The notes beneath the pieces are model-generated. The model was not told the origin of the DNA, ran no database searches, and saw only the letters and a program-made list of their open reading frames with translations. Positions 26,137 through 33,164 of a DNA stretch of 64,000 nt are shown piece after piece. Positions within the stretch are counted from its first letter, which is position 1, and each line of letters opens with the position of its first letter. Source of the stretch: Candidatus Chloroploca mongolica. GTDB lineage: Bacteria; Chloroflexota; Chloroflexia; Chloroflexales; Chloroflexaceae. The translations under genes were made by a program, and so were the position numbers. Where the stretch lies: NCBI RefSeq assembly GCF_004762035.2, contig NZ_SIJK02000015.1, positions 1-64,000 on the forward strand, written 5' to 3'.

Positions 26137-26298
26137 ATGAAGTTTGCATGGGATGAGCAGAAGAACCAAAGCAACATGCGCAAGCACGGCTTTAGTTTCG
26201 CCGATGCTTGGGAAATCTTTGCAGCACCCATGCTCATCTCGCTGCGAAAGGCCTTGAGCCATGAGCGACAAACCTATGAACAAGCCTTCGGAAACTGA
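26137..26298 (+). pseudogene. brnT: BrnT toxin with an internal deletion
   Basis: 53 residues against about 90 for intact BrnT. The N-terminus 'MKFAWDEQKNQSNMRKHGFS' and 'FADAWEIFAAPM' are typical, and the end 'RKALSHERQTYEQAF' is the normal BrnT C-terminus. The central beta-sheet with the 'ERWIxIG...RxLxVVY' block is missing; the join 'MLISLRKA' keeps the frame, probably through homology between an ATCTCGCTGCG and the usual 'RIISLRK' codons. BrnT is an mRNA-cleaving toxin by family knowledge; this form is probably inactive. It overlaps brnA by 38 bp. Confidence 0.78.
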
Positions 26299-26536
26299 TT
26301 GGGCGCGCATCGACGCGATGACCGATGCGGAGATCGACACATCGGACATTCCGCCGCTCACGGAAGCGTTTTTCAAACGGGCCAACGTACGGATGCCACG
26401 GCATCTGATTGCGGTGACCGTGCAGGTTGACCCTGAGGTGTTGGCCTGGTTCAAAGCGCAGGGTGAGGGCTACGAGCAACGTATGCATGCCGCCCTCCGT
26501 ATCTATGCGGAAGCCCATAAAACTGCCCAACCCTAA
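26261..26536 (+). CDS. brnA: BrnA antitoxin
   Basis: 91 residues, full length. 'DWARIDAMTDAEIDTSDIPP' followed by 'VTVQVDPEVLAWFKAQGEGY' and a 'RMHAALRIYAEAH' helix is the BrnA pattern, with a C-terminal ribbon-helix-helix DNA-binding domain. BrnA neutralises BrnT and represses the operon. The ATG at 26261 lies within the brnT frame; ATG 26276 is an alternative. The antitoxin is intact while its toxin is deleted internally. Confidence 0.85.
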   Translation: MSDKPMNKPSETDWARIDAMTDAEIDTSDIPPLTEAFFKRANVRMPRHLIAVTVQVDPEVLAWFKAQGEGYEQRMHAALRIYAEAHKTAQP

Positions 26537-26893
26537 CCGTCCGTGCCGCCCAACCCTGATCGGTATGTGGCCGAGGGACATTGCGCATGATTTATGAAAA
26601 GTACCAGCGCAACCACACGATCAAATCGCCAGAAAGCTGAGGGTTGGCATGGAAAGGCATACCTCATCCCAGAGTCGAGTTTGTAGCGAGCCGCATGGGG
26701 TGGCTTAGCGGTGGATAGACGGCACAAGCACCATCGTACCGACCAGGAGCGTGGATAGGCGGCAACCGTGCGGCGTCGCACCATACAGGGCCGATTGAGG
26801 TGGCATCATCGCGATATCGCACGGCTAAGGCTGATCGAGGCCGCAGAATCGCCGTCTACTTCATGTTGGGCCGCACGAAGGGAAGGGAAACTT
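26537..26893. other. non-coding stretch with the second copy of the 120-bp repeat
   Basis: No gene is seen. GCCCAAC (perfect RYYYAAC) occurs at 26525-26531, overlapping the brnA end, and again at about 26548. The repeat copy at 26751-26870 is about 95% identical to 25850-25969 and ends at GTTGGGC (26865-26871), a perfect GTTRRRY heptamer. I could not fold a normal-sized attC from these halves. Confidence 0.55.
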
Positions 26894-27667
26894 GTGACTA
26901 ATGACCAGACAAAGCACCTAGCAGCGTCACTCGATGCAGAGGAAGCCTTGCTTCCGTTCGTTCCGCACCTGTTGCAGGACCTTTGGTCGCTCGGGTTCTC
27001 GCCAGAGGCTCCTCTGCGGCTTCTGGAAAGGAATCTCCATGAGGCTCCGCAGCATGTGGTGGATCTCGGGTGCGGCAAAGGAGCACTGCTGATCCACCTC
27101 GCGAAACGCTTCGGCTGGCACGGACGTGGAGTCGATATCGTACCGGAATTCATTGCGGAGGCTCGCAGGTACGCCAATGATTGGGGGGTCGCTGACGCGC
27201 TCGACTTCGAGGTCAAGGACATGGGGGAAGAGTTAGCCAAGGGCGGAGAACGGAACCTCGTCCTCTTCGGCTTCGACTCCGAGGCGCTTGGCGAACTTCA
27301 AGAGGCACTTGCTCGCATCGCAGCGTGTGTCGCACTGTCGGGGCACCTTCTGGTCGATCTTGCCTGGGCGCGGTCAGGACACTCGGCCGATTTACCTTCC
27401 GAAGCGCAAGTGCTCGACAGCGCTCATGCGGTGGGACTCCGGTTGGTTGATCGGGAAATGCTGGATCCTGCTTGGGTGGCAACCGAAGGGTCGCGGCATG
27501 TTGAGCTCATCCGTCGCCGAGCTAAGGAACTTGCGATAAGATACCCGGAACACTCAGCGGCATTCGAGGCGTACGTGATGGAGCAGGAAGCGGAGAACCA
27601 GCTGCTCACCAAAGAGGCACACTGCGGGTATCTGCTCTTCGCTCGGAGCGGGCAAAAGGCGAGGTGA
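26894..27667 (+). CDS. class I SAM-dependent methyltransferase (cassette gene)
   Basis: 257 residues. The SAM loop is 'HVVDLGCGKGALLIHLAKRF' (about residues 54-73), followed by 'GRGVDIVPEFIAEARRYA' and 'VKDMGEEL'. The frame runs upstream to 26768, but that portion is the 120-bp repeat, so the GTG at 26894 (VTNDQTKHLA), with GAAGGGAAA before it, is the likely start, 22 bp after the core site at 26865. The next attC begins 9 bp after the stop. The substrate is unknown; nothing resembles an rRNA-resistance methylase specifically. Confidence 0.82.
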   Translation: MTNDQTKHLAASLDAEEALLPFVPHLLQDLWSLGFSPEAPLRLLERNLHEAPQHVVDLGCGKGALLIHLAKRFGWHGRGVDIVPEFIAEARRYANDWGVADALDFEVKDMGEELAKGGERNLVLFGFDSEALGELQEALARIAACVALSGHLLVDLAWARSGHSADLPSEAQVLDSAHAVGLRLVDREMLDPAWVATEGSRHVELIRRRAKELAIRYPEHSAAFEAYVMEQEAENQLLTKEAHCGYLLFARSGQKAR

Positions 27668-27675
27668 GGTGAGCG

Positions 27676-27735
27676 GCCCAACAACAGCATGCAGCCGACG
27701 GCGCTTCGCGCCGCAGCTGACGCTGAGCGTTAGAA
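27676..27735 (+). other. attC recombination site
   Basis: 60 bp from GCCCAAC (perfect RYYYAAC, 27676-27682) to GTTAGAA (27729-27735, one base off GTTRRRY). CAGC/GCTG and further GC-rich arms lead to a GGCG-CTT-CGCC tip. It lies 9 bp after the methyltransferase stop, the usual cassette arrangement. Confidence 0.85.
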
Positions 27736-27782
27736 GCAGCCACTATCACGCCCATTCCCCACAAACGAGGTACCGCTATCTG

Positions 27783-28335
27783 CTATGCGAGTTGACCATG
27801 AGCATTGCCATCGGCCACTCCACGATTCGCGCTTGGGCGTTGGATGATGCTGAGGCACTGGCCAGATATGCCAACAACCCCAACGTTGCGGCGAACCTTC
27901 GCGATGGATTTCCGCATCCGTATCCAAAGTCTGATGCCGAAGCCTTCTTGCGCAACGCAATCGCTCGATCGCCACGTACCATCTTCGCCATTGCGCGTGA
28001 CGAGGAGGCCATCGGGAGCATTGGCCTGATGATCGGCAGCGATGTTCACCGATTCACGGGCGAGTGCTCGATCAATTCATGTACGCCAAGACCAATGTAC
28101 AGTAACCGAGGATCGTTGGATCATCCTTGGCATATCGGACGTGGGTCGGCTCTTGTGTGTTGCCCATGCTGACAGTTTGCTCACAGGTGAGATTGTTGAA
28201 CGCCAAAAAGACGCTGTTACTGGTGAGTGGAAGTATCTGGTCAAAGGCGACACGGTTGCAGGCGATGAAATGACGACCGTTGCAAAAATCAGCCCTACGG
28301 GCAAGTTGGTGATCATCACGGTCTATCGGTTATAA
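27783..28335 (+). pseudogene. chimeric remnant: GNAT' + BrnT' + DUF4258-like C-terminus (copy 2)
   Basis: Bases 27783-28167 repeat 24084-24468 with only a few substitutions and no indels. The ATG at 27798 opens the same truncated acetyltransferase. In the other frame (28042-28335) the BrnT-like piece ('DRWIILGISDVGRLLCVAHA') stops at the shared boundary and continues in frame into 'LLTGEIVERQKDAVTGEWKY' and 'AKISPTGKLVIITVYRL', which resembles the C-terminal part of DUF4258-type cassette proteins. Three gene pieces are therefore joined. The DUF4258 assignment is from memory. Confidence 0.7.
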
Positions 28336-28476
28336 AGGTGACTTTGATTTCGATATGCAAACAGGTAGCCTCGTGCATCACCGTAATGCGGTGTCGTCAA
28401 GGTTAATTGGTATTAGTCGGCACTCCTGTTGACAACCCAGATAGGACTGCTATAGCTTGTGGCGAGGAGCACAACG

Positions 28477-28725
28477 TCACGCCTCGGTGGGCGGAAGCGA
28501 CGTGGCGATGTCGTAGACAAGCACCTGCACGTCGAGGCCCTCGCTGGTGAGTAGGTCGATCGTGTCCTCGTGGGTCGCTGCTTTGATCGCCGTTTCGACG
28601 CCTGCCGGAGCATAGACACGGATGCTTGCTTCTTCCTCGGAAGCACGGGCAATCCGCAGCACCGCCTCGGGGCAAATCGTCGTGATGCGCTGACTCAGTT
28701 CGGTGATGGCGTCTTCCAGGGTCAT
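28477..28725 (-). CDS. small hypothetical protein at the end of the sulfur cluster
   Basis: 82 residues from the ATG at 28725 (MTLEDAITELSQR), with GAGAGGA upstream; the open frame reaches 28788 without a better start. It is not recognised. The pattern of acidic helix plus 'ASIRVYAPAGVETAIKAATH' and 'LDVQVLVYDI' suggests a small alpha/beta protein without a metal motif. It follows the MoeB-like gene by 74 bp on the same strand and may be the last gene of that operon. Confidence 0.55.
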   Translation of the reverse strand: MTLEDAITELSQRITTICPEAVLRIARASEEEASIRVYAPAGVETAIKAATHEDTIDLLTSEGLDVQVLVYDIATSLPPTEA

Positions 28726-28799
28726 GCGAAGATCCTCTCGTGGGCAATGCAGCGGGGGCAGTCCGGTGTGTACGAAACTGCCCCGCAAGAAGGTGCTAC

Positions 28800-29960
28800 C
28801 TAATACTTCGCCATGGTCGGATCAACCTCGTCGCTCCAGCGGAGCACTCCGCCAACCATGTTTTTGACCTTGCGGAATCCGGCGGCTTTGAGCATCTCGA
28901 CGGCCTGCCCACTGCGAGCCCCACTGCGGCAGTAGACAACGATCTCGACGGAACTGTCGAGCTTATTGATCTGTTCAGCAAGTTGATCGACCGGAATAAG
29001 CAGGTCGGTTCCTTCGATGCTGGCGATCTCAACTTCATACGAATTGCGTACATCAAGCAGGAACGGTCGCTCGGGCGTCTCAAGCAATGCCGCCAATTCG
29101 ACCGGGGTAATCTCATACTGGCTACTCAAGGTCTGTACCTCAGGGACAATGCCGCAAAATTGTTCATAGTCAATCAACTCGGTGACGGTTGGGTGGTCGC
29201 CACAGACGGGACAATTGACATTGCGGCGTAGCTTCAACTCACGAAAACGCATCTCAAGGGCATCATAGAGCAGCAAACGTCCGATCAGCGGCTCACCAAT
29301 GCCAGTGAGCAATTTGATTGCCTCAGTTGCTTGCAGTGTGCCAATGACCCCAGGCAAGACACCGAGCACGCCTCCTTCCGCACATGACGGTACCAGGCCA
29401 GGAGGCGGTGGTTCGGGATAGAGGCAGCGATAGCACGGCCCGCCATCTTTTGGTGAAAAGACGGTGACCTGCCCTTCAAAACGAAAGATGCTGCCATAGA
29501 CATTCGGCTTGCCGAGCATCACGGCGGCATCGTTGGTCAGATAACGAGTTGGAAAATTGTCGGTACCGTCAATAATTATATCGTAAGGCCGCATCAGGTC
29601 AAGTGCGTTCGCCGAGGTGATTGGGGTCTCGTAGGTCGTCACTTCAACCAGCGGATTCAGATCGTGGAGGCGCCGTCGGGCCGATTCGGTCTTGGCAAGA
29701 CCAACCGTCGAGGTACCGTGTACAATCTGGCGTTGCAGGTTGCTCTCGTCAACCACGTCGAAGTCAACCAACCCGATATGGCCGACGCCCGCTGCGGCGA
29801 GATAGAGCGCCAGCGGTGAGCCGAGGCCACCGGTACCGATCAGCAAGACACTGCCCTGCTTCAGGCGGCGCTGGCCCCCCATCCCCACTTCGGGCATAAT
29901 CAAATGGCGACTATAACGCCGGATCTCTTCATTCGACAAGTCTGGTGGTGCCATGCTCAC
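28800..29960 (-). CDS. moeB: MoeB/ThiF-family adenylyltransferase with C-terminal rhodanese domain
   Basis: 386 residues. Residues 1-250 are the ThiF/MoeB/E1-like domain with the ATP loop 'LLIGTGGLGSPLALYL' and zinc cysteines in 'CYRCLYPEP' and 'CPVCGDHPT'. Residues ~275-386 are a rhodanese domain with the active-site loop 'VVYCRSGARSGQ'. MoeZ/MoeB-rhodanese fusions adenylate the C-terminal glycine of a ubiquitin-like sulfur carrier and then transfer sulfur to make the thiocarboxylate. The ATG overlaps the end of the carrier gene by 4 bp, so the two are almost certainly functional partners. Confidence 0.92.
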   Translation of the reverse strand: MSMAPPDLSNEEIRRYSRHLIMPEVGMGGQRRLKQGSVLLIGTGGLGSPLALYLAAAGVGHIGLVDFDVVDESNLQRQIVHGTSTVGLAKTESARRRLHDLNPLVEVTTYETPITSANALDLMRPYDIIIDGTDNFPTRYLTNDAAVMLGKPNVYGSIFRFEGQVTVFSPKDGGPCYRCLYPEPPPPGLVPSCAEGGVLGVLPGVIGTLQATEAIKLLTGIGEPLIGRLLLYDALEMRFRELKLRRNVNCPVCGDHPTVTELIDYEQFCGIVPEVQTLSSQYEITPVELAALLETPERPFLLDVRNSYEVEIASIEGTDLLIPVDQLAEQINKLDSSVEIVVYCRSGARSGQAVEMLKAAGFRKVKNMVGGVLRWSDEVDPTMAKY

Positions 29961-30232
29961 CTTCCTCCAGCAATCGCAGGAATAATCGAAACCGTCTCGC
30001 CATCCTTGAGCGGGGTCGCTTCGCCCTGGAGGTAGCGAATATCCTCGTCGCCGACATAGACATTGACAAAGCTGCGGAGCTTGCCGCTATCAAAGATGTG
30101 CTTGCCAAGGGTGGGATACTGCTCGATAAGGCCGTGCAGGAGCGCACCGACTGTATCGGCTTCAAGGGCCACCGTCGCGTTATTCCCTGCATACTGGCGC
30201 AGGGCCGTTGGAATCGTAATGGTAATCGCCAT
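29957..30232 (-). CDS. ThiS/MoaD/CysO-like sulfur carrier ending in Gly-Gly-Arg
   Basis: 91 residues with the beta-grasp MoaD/ThiS pattern ('ITIPTALRQYAGNNATVAL', then 'FVNVYVGDEDIRYL'). The C-terminus is 'VSIIPAIAGGR': the diglycine needed for adenylation is followed by one arginine before TGA. In analogous systems such a residue is removed by a JAMM protease, one of which is encoded just upstream. The GGA GGA AGG codons also form the Shine-Dalgarno of the downstream moeB gene. Context (CysM, JAMM, MoeB-rhodanese) points to cysteine synthesis rather than molybdopterin or thiamine. Confidence 0.88.
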   Translation of the reverse strand: MAITITIPTALRQYAGNNATVALEADTVGALLHGLIEQYPTLGKHIFDSGKLRSFVNVYVGDEDIRYLQGEATPLKDGETVSIIPAIAGGR

Positions 30233-30258
30233 TGGTTTCTCCTTCTGCTTGGACAGAA

Positions 30259-30308
30259 GATGGGGTTAGCGGTATCGCGGCCCATACCCGACACCGCTAG
30301 CCCCCATC
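30259..30308 (-). terminator. hairpin between the JAMM and carrier genes
   Basis: GATGGGG-TTAGCGGT pairs with ACCGCTAG-CCCCCATC across a ~20-base loop, overlapping the JAMM stop codon. There is no T-tract on the minus strand. It could be a partial terminator or RNA-processing site inside the operon. Confidence 0.4.
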
Positions 30309-30770
30309 TCCAATCACAACAGTCTCTTCCACAAAGGCCTCGCCGCCATCAAGTAGACACCACGAGGCAAGGCTGGTTGCCTGTCCAGCTTCAACGGTTT
30401 GGATCGCAAAGGCAAAGCCGGGGCCGGCAATCGCCTGAGCCCCGACGCGATCGCGTTCCGAGGGTGTTGGTGGGTGATCGGGATGCGAATGGTAACACCC
30501 AACGATGTCGAGTGCACGAGCCTGCGCGGCGCGGTCGGCGCGCATGTAATCGCGGGGATCGAGGTAGAACCGATCCCGTCGCGAGGTTGGATCGTCGGTC
30601 TCAGCCAGACTCATCTGGCCTGCCCAGCGGTTTTCGACCGGAAAGGCTTCGCTGACGACTTTATCTTCGCCGTCGAAGTGGCCGAGCAGCAGGCCGACAC
30701 ACTCATCAGGGTAGGTTGCTTCGGCGTGGCGGGCAATGGTGTTCGCCGCCTCAGAGGCTACACGGATCAT
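30297..30770 (-). CDS. M67 JAMM metalloprotease (Mec-like)
   Basis: 157 residues. The JAMM zinc site is complete: an early glutamate in 'YPDECVGLLLG' and 'CYHSHPDHPPTPSERD' (H-x-H-x(7)-S-x-x-D). Bacterial JAMM proteins next to CysM and a ThiS-like carrier include mycobacterial Mec, which releases cysteine from the CysO-cysteine adduct; others trim extra residues after the carrier's Gly-Gly. Either or both jobs fit here. The ATG directly follows the cysM stop codon (zero gap). Confidence 0.9.
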   Translation of the reverse strand: MIRVASEAANTIARHAEATYPDECVGLLLGHFDGEDKVVSEAFPVENRWAGQMSLAETDDPTSRRDRFYLDPRDYMRADRAAQARALDIVGCYHSHPDHPPTPSERDRVGAQAIAGPGFAFAIQTVEAGQATSLASWCLLDGGEAFVEETVVIGDGG

Positions 30771-31703
30771 TTAGATGCCCGCCCCTTCTATCAGATCGCT
30801 ATCTTCCCAGAAACGTTCGCTGAGATAGCGGTTGGCGCTATCGCAGAGAATGGTGACGACCACGCCATGCTCCAGTTCACGCGCTACCCGCAAGGCGGCG
30901 GCCACATTTGCTGCCGCCGAGATGCCTACCAGCAACCCTTCGCGGCGCGCCAAGCGGCGTGCCATTGCGAAAGCTTCTTCGCTGCGCACTTCGATGACCG
31001 CATCAGGCGCTGCGGGGTTGTAAATGTCTGGCACCAGGCGGGTCGAGGCCATATGCTTGACCCCTTCGAGCGCATGATAGGGGCTGTCGGGTTGCACCGC
31101 AAGTGCCTGGATCTGCGGATTGAGTTCACGCAGGCGGCGACTGCTGCCCATAAAGGTGCCACTGGTGCCCAGCGCCGCAACAAAATGGGTGATCCGACCA
31201 TCCGTCTGCGCCCAGATTTCGGGCGCGGTTGTCTCGTAGTGGGCCTGTGGATTGGCTGGGTTACTGTATTGATCAGGATAAAAAAAGCGCTCGGGTTGCC
31301 CGGCAACCAGTTCGCGAATCGTCGTGATCGCCAGATCCATCCCTTCGCTCGCGTCGGTCAGGATCAGTTCCGCCCCGAGGGCACGCAGGGTACGGATGCG
31401 CTCAGGGCTCGCGTTGGCCGGCAGCGCCAGCGTGACGCCATAGCCCAACGCAGCCCCAAGCGTCGCATAGGCAATGCCGGTGTTGCCACTGGTGGCGTCG
31501 GCAATGCGCATCCCCGGGCGCAACGCACCCCGCCGCTCACCGTCGCGTACCATCCATAAGGCTGGCCGGTCTTTCACCGACCCCCCGAGGTTGTACCACT
31601 CGGCCTTGCCGTAGACCTCGACCCCCGGGGCAAGCCCCGTTGTTAGGCGGGTCAAACGCAAGAGTGGTGTGTTGCCAATCAGATCCAGTGGCGTTGTGCG
31701 CAT
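30771..31703 (-). CDS. cysM: cysteine synthase, CysM type
   Basis: 310 residues of a fold-type II PLP enzyme. The PLP lysine is in 'NLGGSVKDRPALWMV', the phosphate/asparagine loop is 'ADATSGNTGIAYATLG', and 'HFVAALGTSGTFMGSSRR' is the PLP-phosphate glycine loop. The 'PYHALEGVKHMAS' stretch resembles mycobacterial CysM, which uses O-phosphoserine and thiocarboxylated CysO instead of O-acetylserine and sulfide. Neighbouring carrier, JAMM and adenylyltransferase genes support that mode. Substrate preference is inferred, not shown. Confidence 0.88.
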   Translation of the reverse strand: MRTTPLDLIGNTPLLRLTRLTTGLAPGVEVYGKAEWYNLGGSVKDRPALWMVRDGERRGALRPGMRIADATSGNTGIAYATLGAALGYGVTLALPANASPERIRTLRALGAELILTDASEGMDLAITTIRELVAGQPERFFYPDQYSNPANPQAHYETTAPEIWAQTDGRITHFVAALGTSGTFMGSSRRLRELNPQIQALAVQPDSPYHALEGVKHMASTRLVPDIYNPAAPDAVIEVRSEEAFAMARRLARREGLLVGISAAANVAAALRVARELEHGVVVTILCDSANRYLSERFWEDSDLIEGAGI

Positions 31704-31710
31704 ACCTTTA

Positions 31711-31740
31711 AACCTTCGCGTCTCAGCGCCTTTGCGTCAA
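31711..31740. repeat. dispersed repeat (GCGCCTTTGCGTCAA type)
   Basis: AACCTTCGCG...GCGCCTTTGCGTCAA fills the cysM/IscU-like gap and supplies the TGA stop of the IscU-like gene (complement at 31737-31739). The same repeat is at 43480-43512 and, inverted, at 9117-9130 and 21873-21904. Confidence 0.65.
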
Positions 31741-32123
31741 TGCCGACGCCGATACGCTTGCACGGCAGCTTTCATCGTGTTCAACGCGAGCGTTGCACAA
31801 CGTGGGCGGGCACGGACAACTTCGCGTCCCAGGAGATCGAGCACTTCGCTGTCGTCCATGGTTTCAATGAGCGTTAGCGGCTGGCCCTGGAATTGCTCGC
31901 TGAGTAATGAGGCTGCCGCCTGACTGATTGTGCAGCCCTGACCCTCGAAGCTGAGCGCAGCGACATGCTCGCCACTGGCAGCAACCTTGAGATAGATGGT
32001 AATCATATCGCCGCAATCAGGAATGCCTCCCGAGAGGGTGATATCCGCCTCGGCGAGCGGCCCGTGGTGACGGGGATGGTCATAGTGCTCAAGCAGCCGC
32101 TCAATGATAGCCTGGCGATCCAT
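31737..32123 (-). CDS. IscU/NifU-N-type scaffold protein (second copy)
   Basis: 128 residues. The three cluster-ligand cysteines are in 'GIPDCGDMITIYL' (with the conserved Asp), 'GQGCTISQAAASLL' and 'RARPRCATLAL'. This is the NifU N-terminal domain fold used for Fe-S assembly or as a zinc-dependent sulfur acceptor. It is separate from the sufU gene in the same cluster and sits directly before cysM, so it may deliver sulfur or clusters to that pathway. The stop codon falls within a dispersed repeat. Confidence 0.85.
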   Translation of the reverse strand: MDRQAIIERLLEHYDHPRHHGPLAEADITLSGGIPDCGDMITIYLKVAASGEHVAALSFEGQGCTISQAAASLLSEQFQGQPLTLIETMDDSEVLDLLGREVVRARPRCATLALNTMKAAVQAYRRRH

Positions 32124-32155
32124 TGGTGTCTCGCTTGGTCATCGTTTAACCCTAC

Positions 32156-32208
32156 GTTGCGGTTGGTGGCAGCGGCTAGCGAAGCTAGCCGCTGCCACCA
32201 ACCGCAAC
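32156..32208. terminator. perfect 25-bp hairpin with GCGAAGC tip
   Basis: Arms 32156-32180 and 32184-32208 are perfectly complementary with a GAA loop. It lies between the sulfurtransferase stop (32217) and the IscU-like start (32123) on the minus strand and probably separates transcription units. No T-tract is present. Confidence 0.6.
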
Positions 32209-32216
32209 TAGACATC

Positions 32217-33068
32217 CTACCCGCGTTCGATGGGAAGGCCAACCGCGTTGCCCCATTCGGTCCAACTTCCGTCGTAGTTGCGTACCTGTGGGAAACCGAG
32301 CAGATAGGTGAGCACAAACCAGGTATGGCTCGAGCGCTCGCCGATGCGACAGTAGGTTGTCACTTGCTTGTCAGACGTGACGCCCTGACTTGCATAGAGT
32401 GCCCGCAACTCGTCAGCACTCTTGAACGTGCTATCCTCGTTGACAGCCTGCGCCCATGGGATGCTGACGGCGGTTGGGATATGCCCCCCGCGGAGCGTAC
32501 CCTCCTGCGGGTACTCGGGCATATGCGTGCGTTCGCCGCTGAACTCCTGCGGGCTACGGACATCCACAAGCGCGGTGCCTGCGGCATGCTTGATCTGCTC
32601 ACGCACCTCGTCGCGGAAGGCGCGGATCGTTGTATCGTCGCGCTCGGGGGCGTGGTAGGTGCCCTGTGCATAGGTTGGTGCCACGCGGGTCAACTCGCGC
32701 CCGTCGGCGATCCAACGCGCCCGCCCGCCGTTGAGCAAGCGAACATCCTTGTGTCCAAAGAGCTTGAAGACCCAGAAGGCATAGGTCGCCCACCAGTTGT
32801 GGCGATCCCCATAGAGTACCACGGTTGTATCGTTGCTAATCCCTTTGCTCGCCATCAATTCGGCGAAACGTGGTGCATCAAGATAGTCGCGCACCACGGG
32901 ATCATTCAAGTCGCCAACCCAATCAAGCTTGACCGCACCGGGGATGTGCCCTGTCTCATAGAGCAACACATCTTCATTGCTCTCGACCAGGCGCACTCCC
33001 GGGTCATTGAGATGGTCAGCTACCCAGGTGGTATCAACCAGCACCTCGGGATGGGCATATGCATTCAT
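32217..33068 (-). CDS. sulfurtransferase with two rhodanese domains (thiosulfate/3-mercaptopyruvate type)
   Basis: 283 residues with two tandem rhodanese domains (about 1-140 and 150-283). The N-terminal domain has the family '[11 protein letters not shown]' motif but no catalytic cysteine. The C-terminal domain has '[17 protein letters not shown]' with the active-site cysteine in CRIGER. It is the SseA/TST class, donating sulfane sulfur. The position between the suf genes and the cysteine set suggests it feeds sulfur to one of them. The upstream gap contains a short T/A-rich stretch but no clear promoter. Confidence 0.88.
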   Translation of the reverse strand: MNAYAHPEVLVDTTWVADHLNDPGVRLVESNEDVLLYETGHIPGAVKLDWVGDLNDPVVRDYLDAPRFAELMASKGISNDTTVVLYGDRHNWWATYAFWVFKLFGHKDVRLLNGGRARWIADGRELTRVAPTYAQGTYHAPERDDTTIRAFRDEVREQIKHAAGTALVDVRSPQEFSGERTHMPEYPQEGTLRGGHIPTAVSIPWAQAVNEDSTFKSADELRALYASQGVTSDKQVTTYCRIGERSSHTWFVLTYLLGFPQVRNYDGSWTEWGNAVGLPIERG

Positions 33069-33164
33069 CGGAAACTCCTCGCCAAAAGCTTCATATTTGA
33101 AAGAGGGAAGGCAACGCCCTCCCTCTTGTGCAGTATACCGCTGGTCTGGTGTAAAGTCAAGTTC

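Larger units (their letters stand above)
22142..28335 (+). mobile_element. integron-type gene-cassette array without an integrase
   Basis: About 6.2 kb in which every recognisable gene is on the + strand and carries typical cassette cargo: acetyltransferases, toxin-antitoxin pairs, small DUF proteins and a methyltransferase. Two well-formed ~60-bp attC sites (24516-24575 and 27676-27735) and further GTTRRRY-like heptamers at 22687, 22824, 25964 and 26865 separate the genes. No tyrosine recombinase is present in the window, so it fits a cluster of attC sites lacking an integrase (CALIN), or the distal part of an integron whose integrase lies elsewhere. Boundaries are approximate; an 18-bp palindrome TGCCTA...TAGGCA at 22141-22160 may mark the left one. 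Confidence 0.72.

Noticed and set aside
28429-28456. TTGACA - 16 bp - TATAGC promoter on the + strand
   Set aside because: It points into the convergent sulfur operon and no + strand gene follows. An antisense RNA is possible but unsupported.
30399-31559. 386-codon + strand frame
   Set aside because: Antisense to the JAMM and cysM genes, with no protein similarity recognised.
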